Positions 48,110 to 59,219 of a DNA stretch of 64,000 nucleotides are shown here, one piece after another. The notes under the pieces were generated by a model. It was not told the DNA's origin. It saw only the letters and a list, made by a program, of their open reading frames with translations, and did not search any database. Both the position numbers and the translations under genes were made by a program. The number at the start of each line of letters is the position of its first letter. The first letter of the stretch is position 1. Source of the DNA: Rostratula benghalensis (lineage: Eukaryota > Chordata > Aves > Charadriiformes > Rostratulidae). Location of the stretch: assembly GCA_013399305.1 (NCBI GenBank), contig VXAI01000021.1, positions 186,001 through 250,000 on the forward strand, given 5' to 3'.

Positions 48110-51100
48110 TCTTCCCATATTGGCTTTCACCTCTATCAGTTCTCTGAGCTGGTTTACTACATGGACAAGAAGACACTTGCAGGTGTCACGAGAAGGTTGA
48201 ACTGCTGCTTGTAGCTTTAGTGTTAGCTTCTGTGAGCTTAAACTGTATGTGAAACTACGACATGTGACAATGTCCTAAGTTTAGGTCTGCTAAACTTTTT
48301 GTTTTAAATATGCCTAATACACGTCTTATGTACTGAAGGGGCCATCCTCCATGCACACAAGCACCAGATGTCAGATAAGATTCACTGATATTTTCACTGC
48401 TACTAAGTATCACCCAGCTAATCCTGATGGAGAAATTTTAGTTTTCTGCCTGTGTGGTACCCTCACCATCTTGCATGATCTGAAGATACATGCTGTCTCC
48501 ATCCATTCCCTGTGTGATAACCTACAGATAACTCAGCAGTAGAAGGAGTTTTAAATTTGAAGGAGTAGCACTTTTGGAAATGATTCCCTGAAGCTTAGTA
48601 GCTTCACTTCACAAGCAAACAAATAAACCTCTTATAAATACCCACAGGAAAAACAACCAAACCCCTTAATTACAAAAGATGCCTCTATGCATTCAAAATC
48701 TTTGCCTTGTTTTCCTGACAGGCCTCATTTCTACCAAGGAATCTCTTTCCTAAGGCCAGCAGGACTGCTGTAATATAGAAGGAGATTAATGTATATGACA
48801 AAGGATGTGAAGGGGCAGAGCCCTGCCATGACATTGACACAGATAATTGAGTTATGGGGGAGTTAGTGTAAAAGTTGACTGTTTCTTGGAAGAGATGTCA
48901 CATGGCATTCTGGTGGTGGGAACAATAAGCATCCTCTGGCAACATTTATGCTTGCCATTTCAGTTAGTGTTCCTAATTCCTCTTGGCACTTTTTTTAGAA
49001 CAGATGATTAAGAAAAAAAATACTTAGAGATATTGTGGTATATGTTACCTCATCAACATGGTAGAAATAATTGGCAGGTGAGGTCCTTCAAGATATTGCT
49101 ATTTAAAACAAGAAAACAAATTCATATTCATAAATACCTGTGTAAGGTCTCCAGAATTTAACCTTCTCTCCAGCCTCTCTTAGGAGTGCTCAGATATCTG
49201 AGCTAGCAGTTGAAATGAAAATGTGATATTACTATACGGAAAAAAAAAAAACCCAGATTTTTTGCTATGAAACTTGCATGCTTTGCATCTAATAGGCACA
49301 AAAGCACAGATATAAATGTTTGATGTTCTGAGTAGTGCCGTTTGTTAAGGCATAGTGTTGTATACTAGTAATTACAGGCATTAATTATAGAAGAGAACTG
49401 GATTATGACTTTGGGTGCCCTCATTAGGAGGGGACAGTGTATAAGTGGTCCTGGGAGGCTTTGTTAATTGGAGAAAACTTGTTTCATAGCATCTTCCTCG
49501 CCTTTTTCACCAGGAGGTAGTAATTTACTACTGCTTATACAAACACCAAATGAGATGCTGCTACTGTAGGTCAGCACTGCTGCTCGCTGAGAGAAGTGAA
49601 TGTGACTCAGCTTTGTTGGTTCATTTCTAGCCTTGCCCCACCTTTTGCCCTCTTCATCCCTGTTTCACTTCTGCTTTCCTGGATTTGGTTTGGGTAGTCT
49701 GTGTGGAGGTGTGCGCGCATCCTGTGATGCTTCATCAAAGACTACCTTGCAAGGCCTAATGTTCACAGAGGGCTTCTTCTGAAGTATGAAATATACCATA
49801 TGGCACCTATTGATGTCTTTCCATGTTCCTTTAGGAATCCAGCCGTATACACATGCACAGGCACCTATAATTTTGAACAGATACATTTGGTGCAGTTATC
49901 TTGCAACCAGGAGGCCTTTGCCCATCAGGAAACTGAAATAACTCTTCTGTATCTTTGAAAAGGAAAGTAACCACAGGCCCTCTGGAACTTTAAGTTGCCT
50001 GTGCATGCAGCTAATTATTTTGAGATTGAAACAGCACCTTTGAAGCATGTCCATGAAATACATAATTAAAGTATCTTGTGTTCGATCATACTGTTGGACA
50101 GCTAATTGAAAATCACATTGTGTCTACATAATGAGACAAATAATATATGCATTTGTGCACTGATGAAATGACTTGTCCCATAGTCTTTTCCCCTTTAATT
50201 GCTACGATGGGAACTGGCAGAAGAGGACCACGTGCTGGGCTGTCCTTGATCAGCAAGTCTAACAGACGCAGAGTTACTGTTAGGGACTCCCGTGAGTTCA
50301 AATAAAAGAGGCTCTGAAGGATGGGACTCCTGCTTCCAACAATTTCTGTACAGATGTGTAAGTTGGGCAGAACATGTTGGATTTCCTGCTGTCAAGGAAG
50401 TCAGTGGCTAGTGTAGCATCTGCTGAGGCTTCATAAATGAACAGAGCATTTGTATTTATAGTGAGGGATGACTTGAATGGTTTTGGCCTGCGTCTGCCCG
50501 TAGGATCATGCCATTAAAGACCCTCTGTGATGCCCAGTTGGCTCTGCTACAGCAAAGAGTTCCTGCAGAGCAGCTGGTATTTCAGCAAGTGAAAGTCTGG
50601 GGGTTGCCAAGCTCCAAATAGCATCCGGAAGTTTTGCAAGCAGTGAGTTGTCCTCAGTCAGTCTCTTGAGGATCTGGTGACTCAAGAAATATTAATGGCA
50701 GGGAGTACATTGGCCCCATCCCTTGTGTGTTTTTTATTCCTTCAGTATCTATCTTGCTCCCTCTGGTAGGGGAAGTGCTGTGCTCTGTTTTATCATCATG
50801 CCATGAACATGTTTCTTGGAATGTAAGAAATAGGAAGGATTCCTTTGCCCTCCCTCCACCATATGCTGTACGTTTGTGGAAGACAAGCATACCCTCATCA
50901 GAAAATAATAGGTTGATTTATCTTTCTTATTTTTCTTGCTAATGCAAAATTAATTTAAGGATAAACACATATGAGGAGAATTCCAGGCTGAAACCTGGAT
51001 TCCCTCTGAAATGCACTGATTGCAAACGCCATAGAAAGGAAAACTCTGGGATGTCACTTCTGCAGAAGATACAGAGCTGCATCAGGGCTTATATTATGGA

Positions 51101-51290
51101 CTTATTTTTATGATATTGACTTGCATGATCTCCCTCTCGTCCCGTTAAGAACAGCTTTCCAGCTTCTGGATCATGCATTTGGCCATAGAATTGCCTGGAA
51201 AGAACTAATTATTTTAGGTTAGCATTTACATAGATGTATGTTCATGTGTATGTTCTTTATGTGAAATAAATTAAGTCACTTTTCTCAGCC
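48110..51290. other. unique noncoding DNA
   Basis: No supported gene or mobile element. Small frames at 49665-50942 overlap on both strands. Confidence 0.4.
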
Positions 51291-51829
51291 GGCAGTCACG
51301 TAACCAATCATAGCTTTCCTCTCTAGCTCTTGTACTTTCTGACATCTAAAAAAAGTCATAGTGCATTAGTGCTAGGGAGACAAAGACAAGTAAGGAAATC
51401 TGCTGATGCTGCTTTTTACATTTGAAATCATGCAATGTATCCAGGGGTTTAGGATGCATTTTCTCAGGGGGCTCCTATGACCTGAGTTCCCTGCTGTTTA
51501 CCTTTTGCAGTCACAGTCTTCTAATTATGATGCCACAGTTTGGGGAAAGGTTATGGTCGCTTCAAACCTTGCATTGCACAATTATATTCTGCTGCTGCTG
51601 CTAGTGCCTGACAAAGATCTGGCTTCCAAACAAAGGCAAAGAGAAAAAACGAAGCAGACCCTGCAAGAGATAGAATATTGTCTGTGTGATTAAAGCTCTT
51701 TTATTGGGCTGTGGTCTGTAATGGGAAAGAAAAAGCATGATCTCCACTGATCTGCATTTTAAACAATGTTGAGGATTAGCAGAGGGGCAGCAGATGCACC
51801 TATTGAGCTGTAAAGGAAGGGATTCAAAG

Positions 51830-52100
51830 CTATATTGTGCAGATGGGAGATTATTGTACTGTACCTCCCTGCGTGTGCCAGTCGGGACTCCTGCCGCTCT
51901 GCAGAGCAGCACTTCTCATCTCTGTCAGCTCCTCGTCCCAGAGCACGCTCAGCACAACGAGCCTGCCTTAGCCCTGCCGCCGAGTTCAGCGGACGCCCAG
52001 CCGATCTGAACAGGCAGAAACCGAGCTGTGGCAGCCATTCTGCTGCTGCTGGTAGGATCATGATATGGGCACCGGATGATTATTACATCCCTCCCTAACG
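51830..52100 (+). promoter_or_regulatory. CpG-enriched promoter/first-exon candidate
   Basis: The only clearly CpG-rich stretch: 14 CpG dinucleotides in about 230 bp (51871-52100), against a background with very few, and a local G+C well above the surroundings. A TATA-like word (TATATT at 51831) lies upstream on the plus strand. A possible donor (GCTGCTG followed by GTAGGA) ends a putative untranslated exon at 52051. One plus-strand frame is open across it, but without an ATG. A minus-strand reading is also possible. This is probably an isolated, perhaps tissue-specific, promoter with a noncoding first exon. Target gene unknown. Confidence 0.4.
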
Positions 52101-52109
52101 CAGTCTTTT

Positions 52110-52590
52110 CAACCAGGTTAACCCTTTCCATTTGAACAGCGTGGTCTAATGATGCTGCCTGTCATTTTGCTGCAGACCCATCCTTTTCCTAGAGCGGAGT
52201 GAGCAAAATGATAGGTGAGAGGAGAGAGATTTTCCATCATGGTTTTTTTTCTGTTCTTCTGACGTTGCTTCCGGAAATCAGCATCTTTTCTCCTATCTAA
52301 TATTCAGTGTTGCAATTTTGGGATTGTTGTTTTCATTAAATGGACCATAAATTTGAAAGCTCTTAGCAAATTTATACATTCATATATAACAGAAGAAACA
52401 CCCTGCTTTTCTCTCACATTTTTTGCTGTAAGTAAGGATCAGATCTAGTGGAATTATTCTCATATTATACTGCTGTAGCAAGGGGTAGGTATGAGATTTA
52501 TCTGGAATTTAATAAAAAATATGGACTACTAGCCAATTATTTCTGCTCCAGCATATAGGTATCAGTTGAAAATACATTAATAATGTTTTT
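52110..52590. other. noncoding, possibly conserved flank
   Basis: Starts with a compact repeat-free part (52110-52220) that may belong with the CpG-rich block. The rest is A+T-rich without features. Confidence 0.3.
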
Positions 52591-52599
52591 CTAGGTTTT

Positions 52600-52785
52600 A
52601 CCTACTCCTACCAACTTGAAATGGGATTGTAGCATGTTCTTGGTTTCCAGCTCTGCCACAGTTTCTGTGTGACCTTCAGCAAGTTACCCAATTTCTTCTT
52701 CATGCCTAAAGTCTTTATCTTCAAACAGAGAAATAGCTTATAATGAGGTGTACTTTTGACTGCCTTATCTGTTTAGATGATAACC
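52600..52785 (-). repeat. MIR-like ancient SINE
   Basis: Reversed MIR core: 'ttccagctctgccacagttt', 'ctgtgtgaccttcagcaagt', 'tacccaatttcttcttcatg', then an A-rich remainder. Confidence 0.85.
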
Positions 52786-52789
52786 ATCC

Positions 52790-55020
52790 ACCCCGGGGCA
52801 CGTCTGAGCACCTCTTTTGTGTATGCATCATGTTTATCACAGTGGAGTCCTAGTTTTAGGTTGAGTCTTCCAATATAAACAGCAATAATAATTCCATAGG
52901 TCTCCTTCACATAATTAATTCTGTGTTCTGTTACATATTTTCTCTTCACAAGTAGTTTTCTCTGTACTCCTAAAATACCTTCATGAGGCTTAAAAGTGAC
53001 TAGAGAAAATAATTTTCTGTATCATCCTAGTTTTCCTGTGTTACATGTGTCATGAAGTTGAGCTTTCTCATTAGCAGCCTGGATATTACCTCCTACTTAG
53101 TCTGCCCATATGGGAGCAGGAGAGTGCATACAATTTCCTATATATTTATAAATATGAGTATCTCTTTGCTTCTTGATTAGGGTTGATTCTGCTCTGCCTG
53201 GTTCACCTCAGTAGCTCCATCACTTTGCAGACAGTTTTCTGACTTTGTCTTAGAGATTAAGCTCTGCTTAAAGCTGGAAACCACCTCAAGTCCTGACATA
53301 CTGCCCATAGCACCCCTGTCTTGAACAGCTGAGTTCCCACCTTTGACATCAATTTAGGAAATGCAAACCTCGAACCATGGTGCAAGGTTCTAGGTGCCAG
53401 TAAGTTAAATGCAAAAGTTGCAAGGATGGCAAGAGTAGCAAAAGGTAGGGTTTGGCTATGGCAATGCACTCTTCTTAGGTTCTAACATGGGACTGATCTC
53501 ACTGTGAACAGAATTATTATCTGAAAAGTAGGGTTGATGAATTTATATCATTTATACTTAAATCAAGGCAATTTAAATCATGGGGGTTTATTACGGTTTA
53601 AATCAGCAAGGGCAAAACCTTGATATCATTTATTGATTCCATACTTATTTGTCCTTTGTACATTTTTAGCTATTTTCCTTTAAAAAAAGGTTGATTTTTA
53701 AGTTGGTTGCCATCCAGATATATTGATTTGCAAAAACACACACAAAAAAAGTTCTCTTTACACTAAATTTAGAATTTTTCTTTTCTGTGGCTAGGAATAC
53801 ATTCTTTACCACTGCCCATTCACTGAAGTCATAATGGAGTTAATGTGCCTTTATTTGCATCCTTTCTTTAAATTTTTTTGCTACGGTATAGATTGATGAT
53901 GGCATTTTCTACTCACTGTAGATGAGCATACATTCTTTATGGGTAGTTTGCATCAGCTCCTGTTTGGTTTGGAAATTGAAGTGAAATTAAATTGATTAAA
54001 AAATGTAATATCATTATTTATTATCCAGGTGAGCTGATTCTGTTTAAAAATAAACATAATGGAAAAAAGGTTTTAAAACAGTTTGGTTTGAGCAGTTATG
54101 TGTGAGGTACATCTACACAGAGCTTTTTCTGCTGACTTCCCAGAGAACCTCACTGCCTACCTGGCACTTCTGGGCTATGGGAAACAGCCTGTGTTGAGCT
54201 GGGATCTGCAGCAAGTGGGGATCCCCACTTGGAATTAGAATGAGACCAATCAGACCTTAAAGCCAGGTCTCTGGAGGAGGAAGTCTTAGCTTCAATTACA
54301 GGTACTGTTACTCTTCTTCCTTTTAGCAATTCCAGAAAAAAATAGATTGATTGGGAGTGTTTGAGGCAGGAGTAAAGTTGGCAGAAAAATTTCACTGGGG
54401 CAGGGAAAGCGTAAGCTGCCATTATTGTTGGCATCTTAATACTCAGTCCAGCAGTGGCTTTTTTCTGCTGTGTGGAAAGAAGTTGAGAGAAATTTGTATG
54501 ACTGGTAGGCTTGTGAGGGCATGTAAGCTGAAAGAATCAGGAGGAAGGTTGGGGTGAGGAAGCAGAAGTCTTGTTTCGCATGTCCAGTTAATAAAAGTGT
54601 GTATTTACCACAGTAGTGGCCCATTTACAACATTGCCTGTACTCAGAGTAGGTGCACATGAAGTTTCTGTAACCTGATAAAGGTCTCTCCCATAATAGGA
54701 GGACTTCTGCAAATGGACTGTGGCACGGCTGAATAGAAACAAGCAGCTCATTCTCATCTTTCTTTCTCACTCCCTCTTTGTTACACAGCTTCTGATTTAG
54801 TGCTAGCTAAAAGATTTTAGGAGAAAGTTTTTCTTTGCACATAAAACATGTAGAAAGCATGAAGAATTACTTAGAATAATTTAGATAATAGCATTCTGCA
54901 GAACAAATGCAAAGAAACATCATTGTTCCATTAGACATCTTTGAAACACTCTGAAAGTGTTCTTTGCTCATTAATACCTCTAGAGACCAAATGGAAGGAA
55001 ACTACTGAAAGAACCAGCTG
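52790..55020. other. unique noncoding DNA
   Basis: No secure features. A small splice-bounded segment at about 53357-53398 (acceptor CATCAATTTAG, donor GTAAGT) is open in two frames but only 42 bp long. Confidence 0.35.
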
Positions 55021-55029
55021 CAATACATT

Positions 55030-55712
55030 GTATTTTTGAGACCAAAACCAAGAGGGATGGCTGATACACACCAGATGGTCGTGCTGCTATCAAGAAGTAC
55101 TTTGACATGCTGGAGAACTGGGAAGGTGGGAACATCAGAGTTCAGCAAGGGGAAATGCAGAATCCTGCACTTGAGGAGGAACATCAGTACATGCAGGGAC
55201 CCAGCCAGCTGGAAGGCAGATCTGCAGAGAAGGACCTTGGGGTCCTGGTGTACAACAAGCTGGCCATAAGCCAACTGTGCACTCTTGTAGTGAAGGTGGC
55301 CAACAGTATCTTGGGCTGCTGGATCAACTACACCAAGGGAAGTAATCCTTCCCCTCTGCTCGGCGCTGTTGAGGCAACAACTCGAAGGTTCCTCATCAGT
55401 GTGCACAAATACTTGACCGGAGGGAATAAATAGTGAGCTTACCCTTCTCGGTAGTTCTCACTGACAGAAGAGGCAATGGGCACAAATTAAAACACAATTC
55501 AATCTGAACACAATAAAACACTTTTTTACTTTGAGAGTGGTCAAACAATGGAACAAGTAGCTGGAGAGCTGTGGAGTCTACATCTGTGGAGGTATTCAAA
55601 ACCCAACTGAACGTGTTTTTAGGCACCCTGCTCTAGCTGGCCCTGCTTGAGCAGGGGCTGAGACTAGATGATCTCTGGAGGTTCTTCCCAACCTGCATGA
55701 TTCTGTGACTCT
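55030..55712 (+). mobile_element. CR1 LINE, 5'-truncated, decayed ORF2 end
   Basis: A plus-strand CR1 whose decayed ORF2 C-terminus is readable as AEKDLGVLVYNKLAISQLC. This is followed by the 3' untranslated part ('tgagcaggggctgagactag', 'atgatctctggaggttcttc') and a tail ending 'catgattctgtgact'. It belongs to a different CR1 subtype from the copy at 13500 (different 3' sequence) and is more diverged. The reverse-transcriptase core is absent. Confidence 0.95.
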
Positions 55713-56010
55713 AACCAACAGCAGATTCTAGATTCTTTTTTTTTTTTTCTTTTCTCGTAACCACTGGACTCTGGACTGCTAGCATGAATCAGGCAGTATG
55801 TCTGGAGAAGACTTGGGTTTTTTCTTTAACCTTGTTGCTAAATAACTGGCCATCTGCTACCCTGATACTCTGTATGCTGTTTCCAGTGCACTGCCAACAA
55901 GTCTAGTCTGGAGGTTGCTGCTCTAGTATTCACTCACCTGGTTGCCTATGTGCTTTCAGAAAGCACCTTCTCTTCCCAGTACAGCATTAGTTACATTAGT
56001 AGAGCAACAT

Positions 56011-56030
56011 TCATGTAGATTCATGTAGAT
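56011..56030. repeat. 10-bp tandem duplication
   Basis: TCATGTAGAT occurs twice head to tail. Confidence 0.9.
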
Positions 56031-56325
56031 TTTGAGTAGGGTACACTGCAGGGAAGAGAGACAAAGGTTTTCAAAAGAACCTTCATTTTAGGCTTCTCCA
56101 CGTTGTTAGTGGGATTTATGGTTGATGCTGTGGGCAGAGAGATTCTCCTTCCCATTTGACAACTTGTAGTCACGCAAGGCCACAGAATTGCCTTAATTCC
56201 CTCGAATCTGACCTTAGCTCTTTCTCACCTGCAGCTATGAATGTAAGTCTCTGGTTAGACAAATCTTAACTTGAGAAGTAAGTTTCTTATTCTGTGTTTC
56301 TCTGTTTGTCTCCTGGAGCTTGCAG

Positions 56326-56476
56326 GAGCTTCTATCCCAGTGTAACGGAAGAGAATCTAGTGTTAAGGATTTTTCAAGTCTTGTATCTGCAACTGAAAAT
56401 GGTCTCAGGAGACTTAGGGCAGGTCCTTCTGCAGCTGCAATCTGTAGTCCTGAATCTGCTACACACTCTTCTGTTG
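56326..56476 (+). other. candidate internal coding exon A
   Basis: A long pyrimidine-rich acceptor (TTTCTCTGTTTGTCTCCTGG, AGCTTGCAG) and a strong donor (GTTG followed by GTAAGG) bound 151 bp open for 50 codons in frame 0. The product is Ser/Ala-rich (includes SQCNGRESSVKDFSSLVSAT and AAAICSPESATHSSV). It ends one base into a codon, exactly what the next candidate at 58382 needs. The frame also stays open beyond the donor to 56664, which weakens the argument that the splice site limits it. Family not recognised. Confidence 0.3.
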
Positions 56477-58381
56477 GTAAGGCTCACAGTACACATGTAC
56501 TTTCAGGCACTCCTGTTTGCAATGTATGTACCCAGTCTGCTTGCATAGGAGACCTCATTGGGCAGGGCTGGATCTCCAGAAGCAAATCCTGTGCTTATGG
56601 CAGTGCTGTTGCACCATTTTGTGGCATTACACAGGTTGCTCCAGCTCAACACTGTTTCCTATAATGGTTTTGTTTGTCCAACTGACCAAACTCCTTTGCC
56701 TGAGGCTTTTCTGTTAAGGTCCTTTGCTAGAGTTTCTGATTCTCTTTTTAAAATCTTTTTCCGTCCTTGCTGAGAGTTTTTAAAATTATTCCCCTAATAA
56801 GATTTGGACTGCAAACTCTAACCCTGTGTCTTAAGCATCGAGGGTCACAGACAAGTAATGTTTCTGTGGGATACCTGTCCTACCAGATGAATGCTATTTA
56901 GCTGCTTGTGTTTAGGAGAGACCATTGCATACCCGAGCCTATGTAACTTTGCCATAGCCTTAATGTGAGAGTGACCTGACCCTGCAATATGAGTAAAAAC
57001 TATCAGAGTGGTTTCTAGTCACTTAGGAGCTCATAATACGAAGCTAAAGAACGTAAGTGTGTGTGTAATGTTCATAAGGACAAGACATCATTTTCTTGTG
57101 TTCTTTACGGGCAGTATCCCTTAAGGCCGATGGCTTTGCAGAAAGTGATACCTGATTTGTCTGATGCCATTATTGCTGGGTTGTGCTGTGTTATCTGAGC
57201 ATGTTTATCCCCTGTGCATGCGGGAACATAGAACAGGCACAGCAATCTCTATTACTTCTGAGCTGTCTCCTCTTCTGAGCATGAGCTGCGCCGAGTCAGC
57301 ACTGAGCTCCTCTGTGGCCATTGTTTGTAGACTGTGCTGTGCCGTGTCATCTCCTTGGAGATGCTGGGAGGGCTGTGGCTCTTCTTGGTCGGTGGGAATT
57401 GGGAACAACTCCAAGGAAGCCAATGGGATCACACTATTGTACATGCAGGGAAAACCAGGTGCTTGTGTGGGAGTGTTGTTATTGGGGGATGTTGTTTTTA
57501 ACCTTCACTGAGACTTTGTAGCTTGTAGGGAGAAGATGCTTACTGGTGTCATATTTATTTCTATATACTTGTCTAGGCTTAAAACTTGTCCTTCTTCTTA
57601 AGGTGATTATTTTTGTTTGAACTTTCTGAGTCTTCTGATACCTCATGCTAACTGTGTAGAACCGGGAAATGCAATTATTAGTAGACTAGAAAGCAATCAG
57701 AGGAAAAAACCCTGGGGATGAGATTCTTTGTTGACATCTAGAAAACTCATACACTCTTTACCCTCCTTTATTTGCTCTGGCCTTGAACTAGTGTTTGTGG
57801 GGAGCCTAATTTAGGGATTTTATGCTGATACTAAGAAATTACTAGTCTGAGTAAATGCAGAACCCTTTCCTGTGTGTGGGAGTGATGAAGTAAAAGGTGC
57901 TGTAGATTCAAGAATAGCAATGCCTGCAGATTTGTTTTGCCTTAGTGATAGTTAACACATACAGGGAGTTACATACTTTGGTAACTGTTGAGAACAGCTG
58001 GTTCTGGTATAGCTATAAGGTCTTCTACATCCAGATTTTTTAGCACTTTCATCTCTACAGCAACACACGTTAGAGGCACTTGTGAGCTGATGATAAAGAA
58101 ACTGGTTTCGAAACTGGTATTCCTGAAACGGATAAGCCTTTGAATTGACTTCAGTGGACTTTAGATCAGATCCATGGGTTTGTTCATCAACTCCCCAGTG
58201 AATTCTTCCAGAAGAGAAAGTTCACTGTGGGATCTTCCAGCAACTGGGGCAGGGCTTTTTGCACAGAAAACCTGGAACAGAGGTGTGACACAAAGATTTG
58301 TTTTGACAGCGCAGTTTTCATGCCACTGTCATTTTATAATCACCAGTTCCTGCCTGAGTTTGAAATTGAATTCTGTTTCAG

Positions 58382-58443
58382 GACATACTTGGACTCAGCC
58401 ACTCTGGTATGAATTTCCAAATGATAAAGCAGAGTATCAGAAG
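58382..58443 (+). other. candidate internal coding exon B
   Basis: Acceptor TTGAATTCTGTTTCAG, 62 bp, donor CAGAAG followed by GTGGGT. In the phase set by candidate A it reads HTWTQPLWYEFPNDKAEYQK and ends in phase 0. The 'PLWYEFP' piece superficially recalls a motif of family 31 glycosidases, but the residues that should follow are missing. Rich in Trp, Tyr and charged residues, unlike typical chance translation of A+T-rich DNA. Confidence 0.3.
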
Positions 58444-58663
58444 GTGGGTTGCAGTGTGCATGTTTGTATTTATCCAACTACCTTTCTTTTGAAAGGAGAT
58501 TGAATTTGCTTCATTTTCCTTCTTTGTTTACAGAGGCACAGCTGACTGTGCTCTCCAGGTATTACATTGTTTCTCATAAACCTTACCTTAAATTAATGAG
58601 GTGCTTGGGCCTTTTTTGTAGCTGTGTATTGAATATGACCCCCTGCTTTCCTCTCTCTGTAAG

Positions 58664-58768
58664 GAACATGGTGAACCAGCTGTAGTGAAGTTTGTACTAC
58701 ATGAGCAGGCAGCTCCTTTTCTTGGTGTAGAAGTCGATAAATGCTTTCAGCTCCATGCTGTGACCTGA
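58664..58768 (+). other. candidate terminal coding exon C
   Basis: Acceptor TTTCCTCTCTCTGTAAG, then a frame open in phase 0, the phase left by candidate B. It runs for 34 codons (EHGEPAVVKFVLHEQ and LGVEVDKCFQLHAVT) to a TGA at 58766. An ATTAAA polyadenylation signal follows 14 bases later at 58783. Together A, B and C would encode the last hundred or so residues of a protein, with a very short 3' untranslated region. The family is unknown. Confidence 0.3.
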
Positions 58769-58908
58769 GCCATTATTCTCGCATTAAAGGAAATACTTTT
58801 GAAAATTGTTTTTTCTTTTCTATATGCCTGTTTCTGTTCATTAAAATTATAATAGTCTAATTTTTTTTGACCTTTAATTCTTTTGCTGTGACTTTCCTTT
58901 TTTTTAAG

Positions 58909-59213
58909 CCAGAAATCAGTTTTCAGATGGCCTTTCTTCCCATTGTCCTCAGCCAGAGGCTGAGAGTTTCTTATATTCAATGTAATGAAGAAAATGTGGT
59001 GTACCCTACTCTTTTGACCGAGGAACATATTGCAAAATGGGAAAAAGCAGTCTGTTACAATTGTGGCAAGAGATCTCTGACTCCACAGTTTTAAAATGCA
59101 CACAATCTACTATGGAGGACAGGAAGCACTTTAAACATTTGTTCCATTTGAGACTACGGAGGCCAATGTGTCTGGCTCCAGGTGTCATGTGAAAGTATCA
59201 GAATGTTATTAAA
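58909..59213 (+). other. alternative terminal exon candidate
   Basis: A second acceptor (CTTTCCTTTTTTTTAAG) also opens a phase-0 frame: 61 codons (includes SYIQCNEENVVYPTLLTEEH and CYNCGKRSLTPQF) to a TAA at 59092. A TATTAAAG polyadenylation-type signal lies at 59208. It could be an alternative last exon to 58664-58768, or chance. Confidence 0.2.
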
Positions 59214-59219
59214 GCTATT

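Noticed and set aside
51922..51965. Possible REST/NRSF (RE1) silencer word in the CpG-rich segment
   Set aside because: Only the left half ('ctcagcac') is close; the right half has too many mismatches.
56235..56277. 43-bp segment with an excellent acceptor and a GTAAGT donor
   Set aside because: All three frames contain stops, and the intron to candidate exon A would be only 48 bp. It could at most be an alternative untranslated exon.
58382..58443. Family 31 glycosidase similarity of 'PLWYEFP'
   Set aside because: The conserved residues that should follow in that family are absent in the next segments, and the upstream segment shows no catalytic motif.
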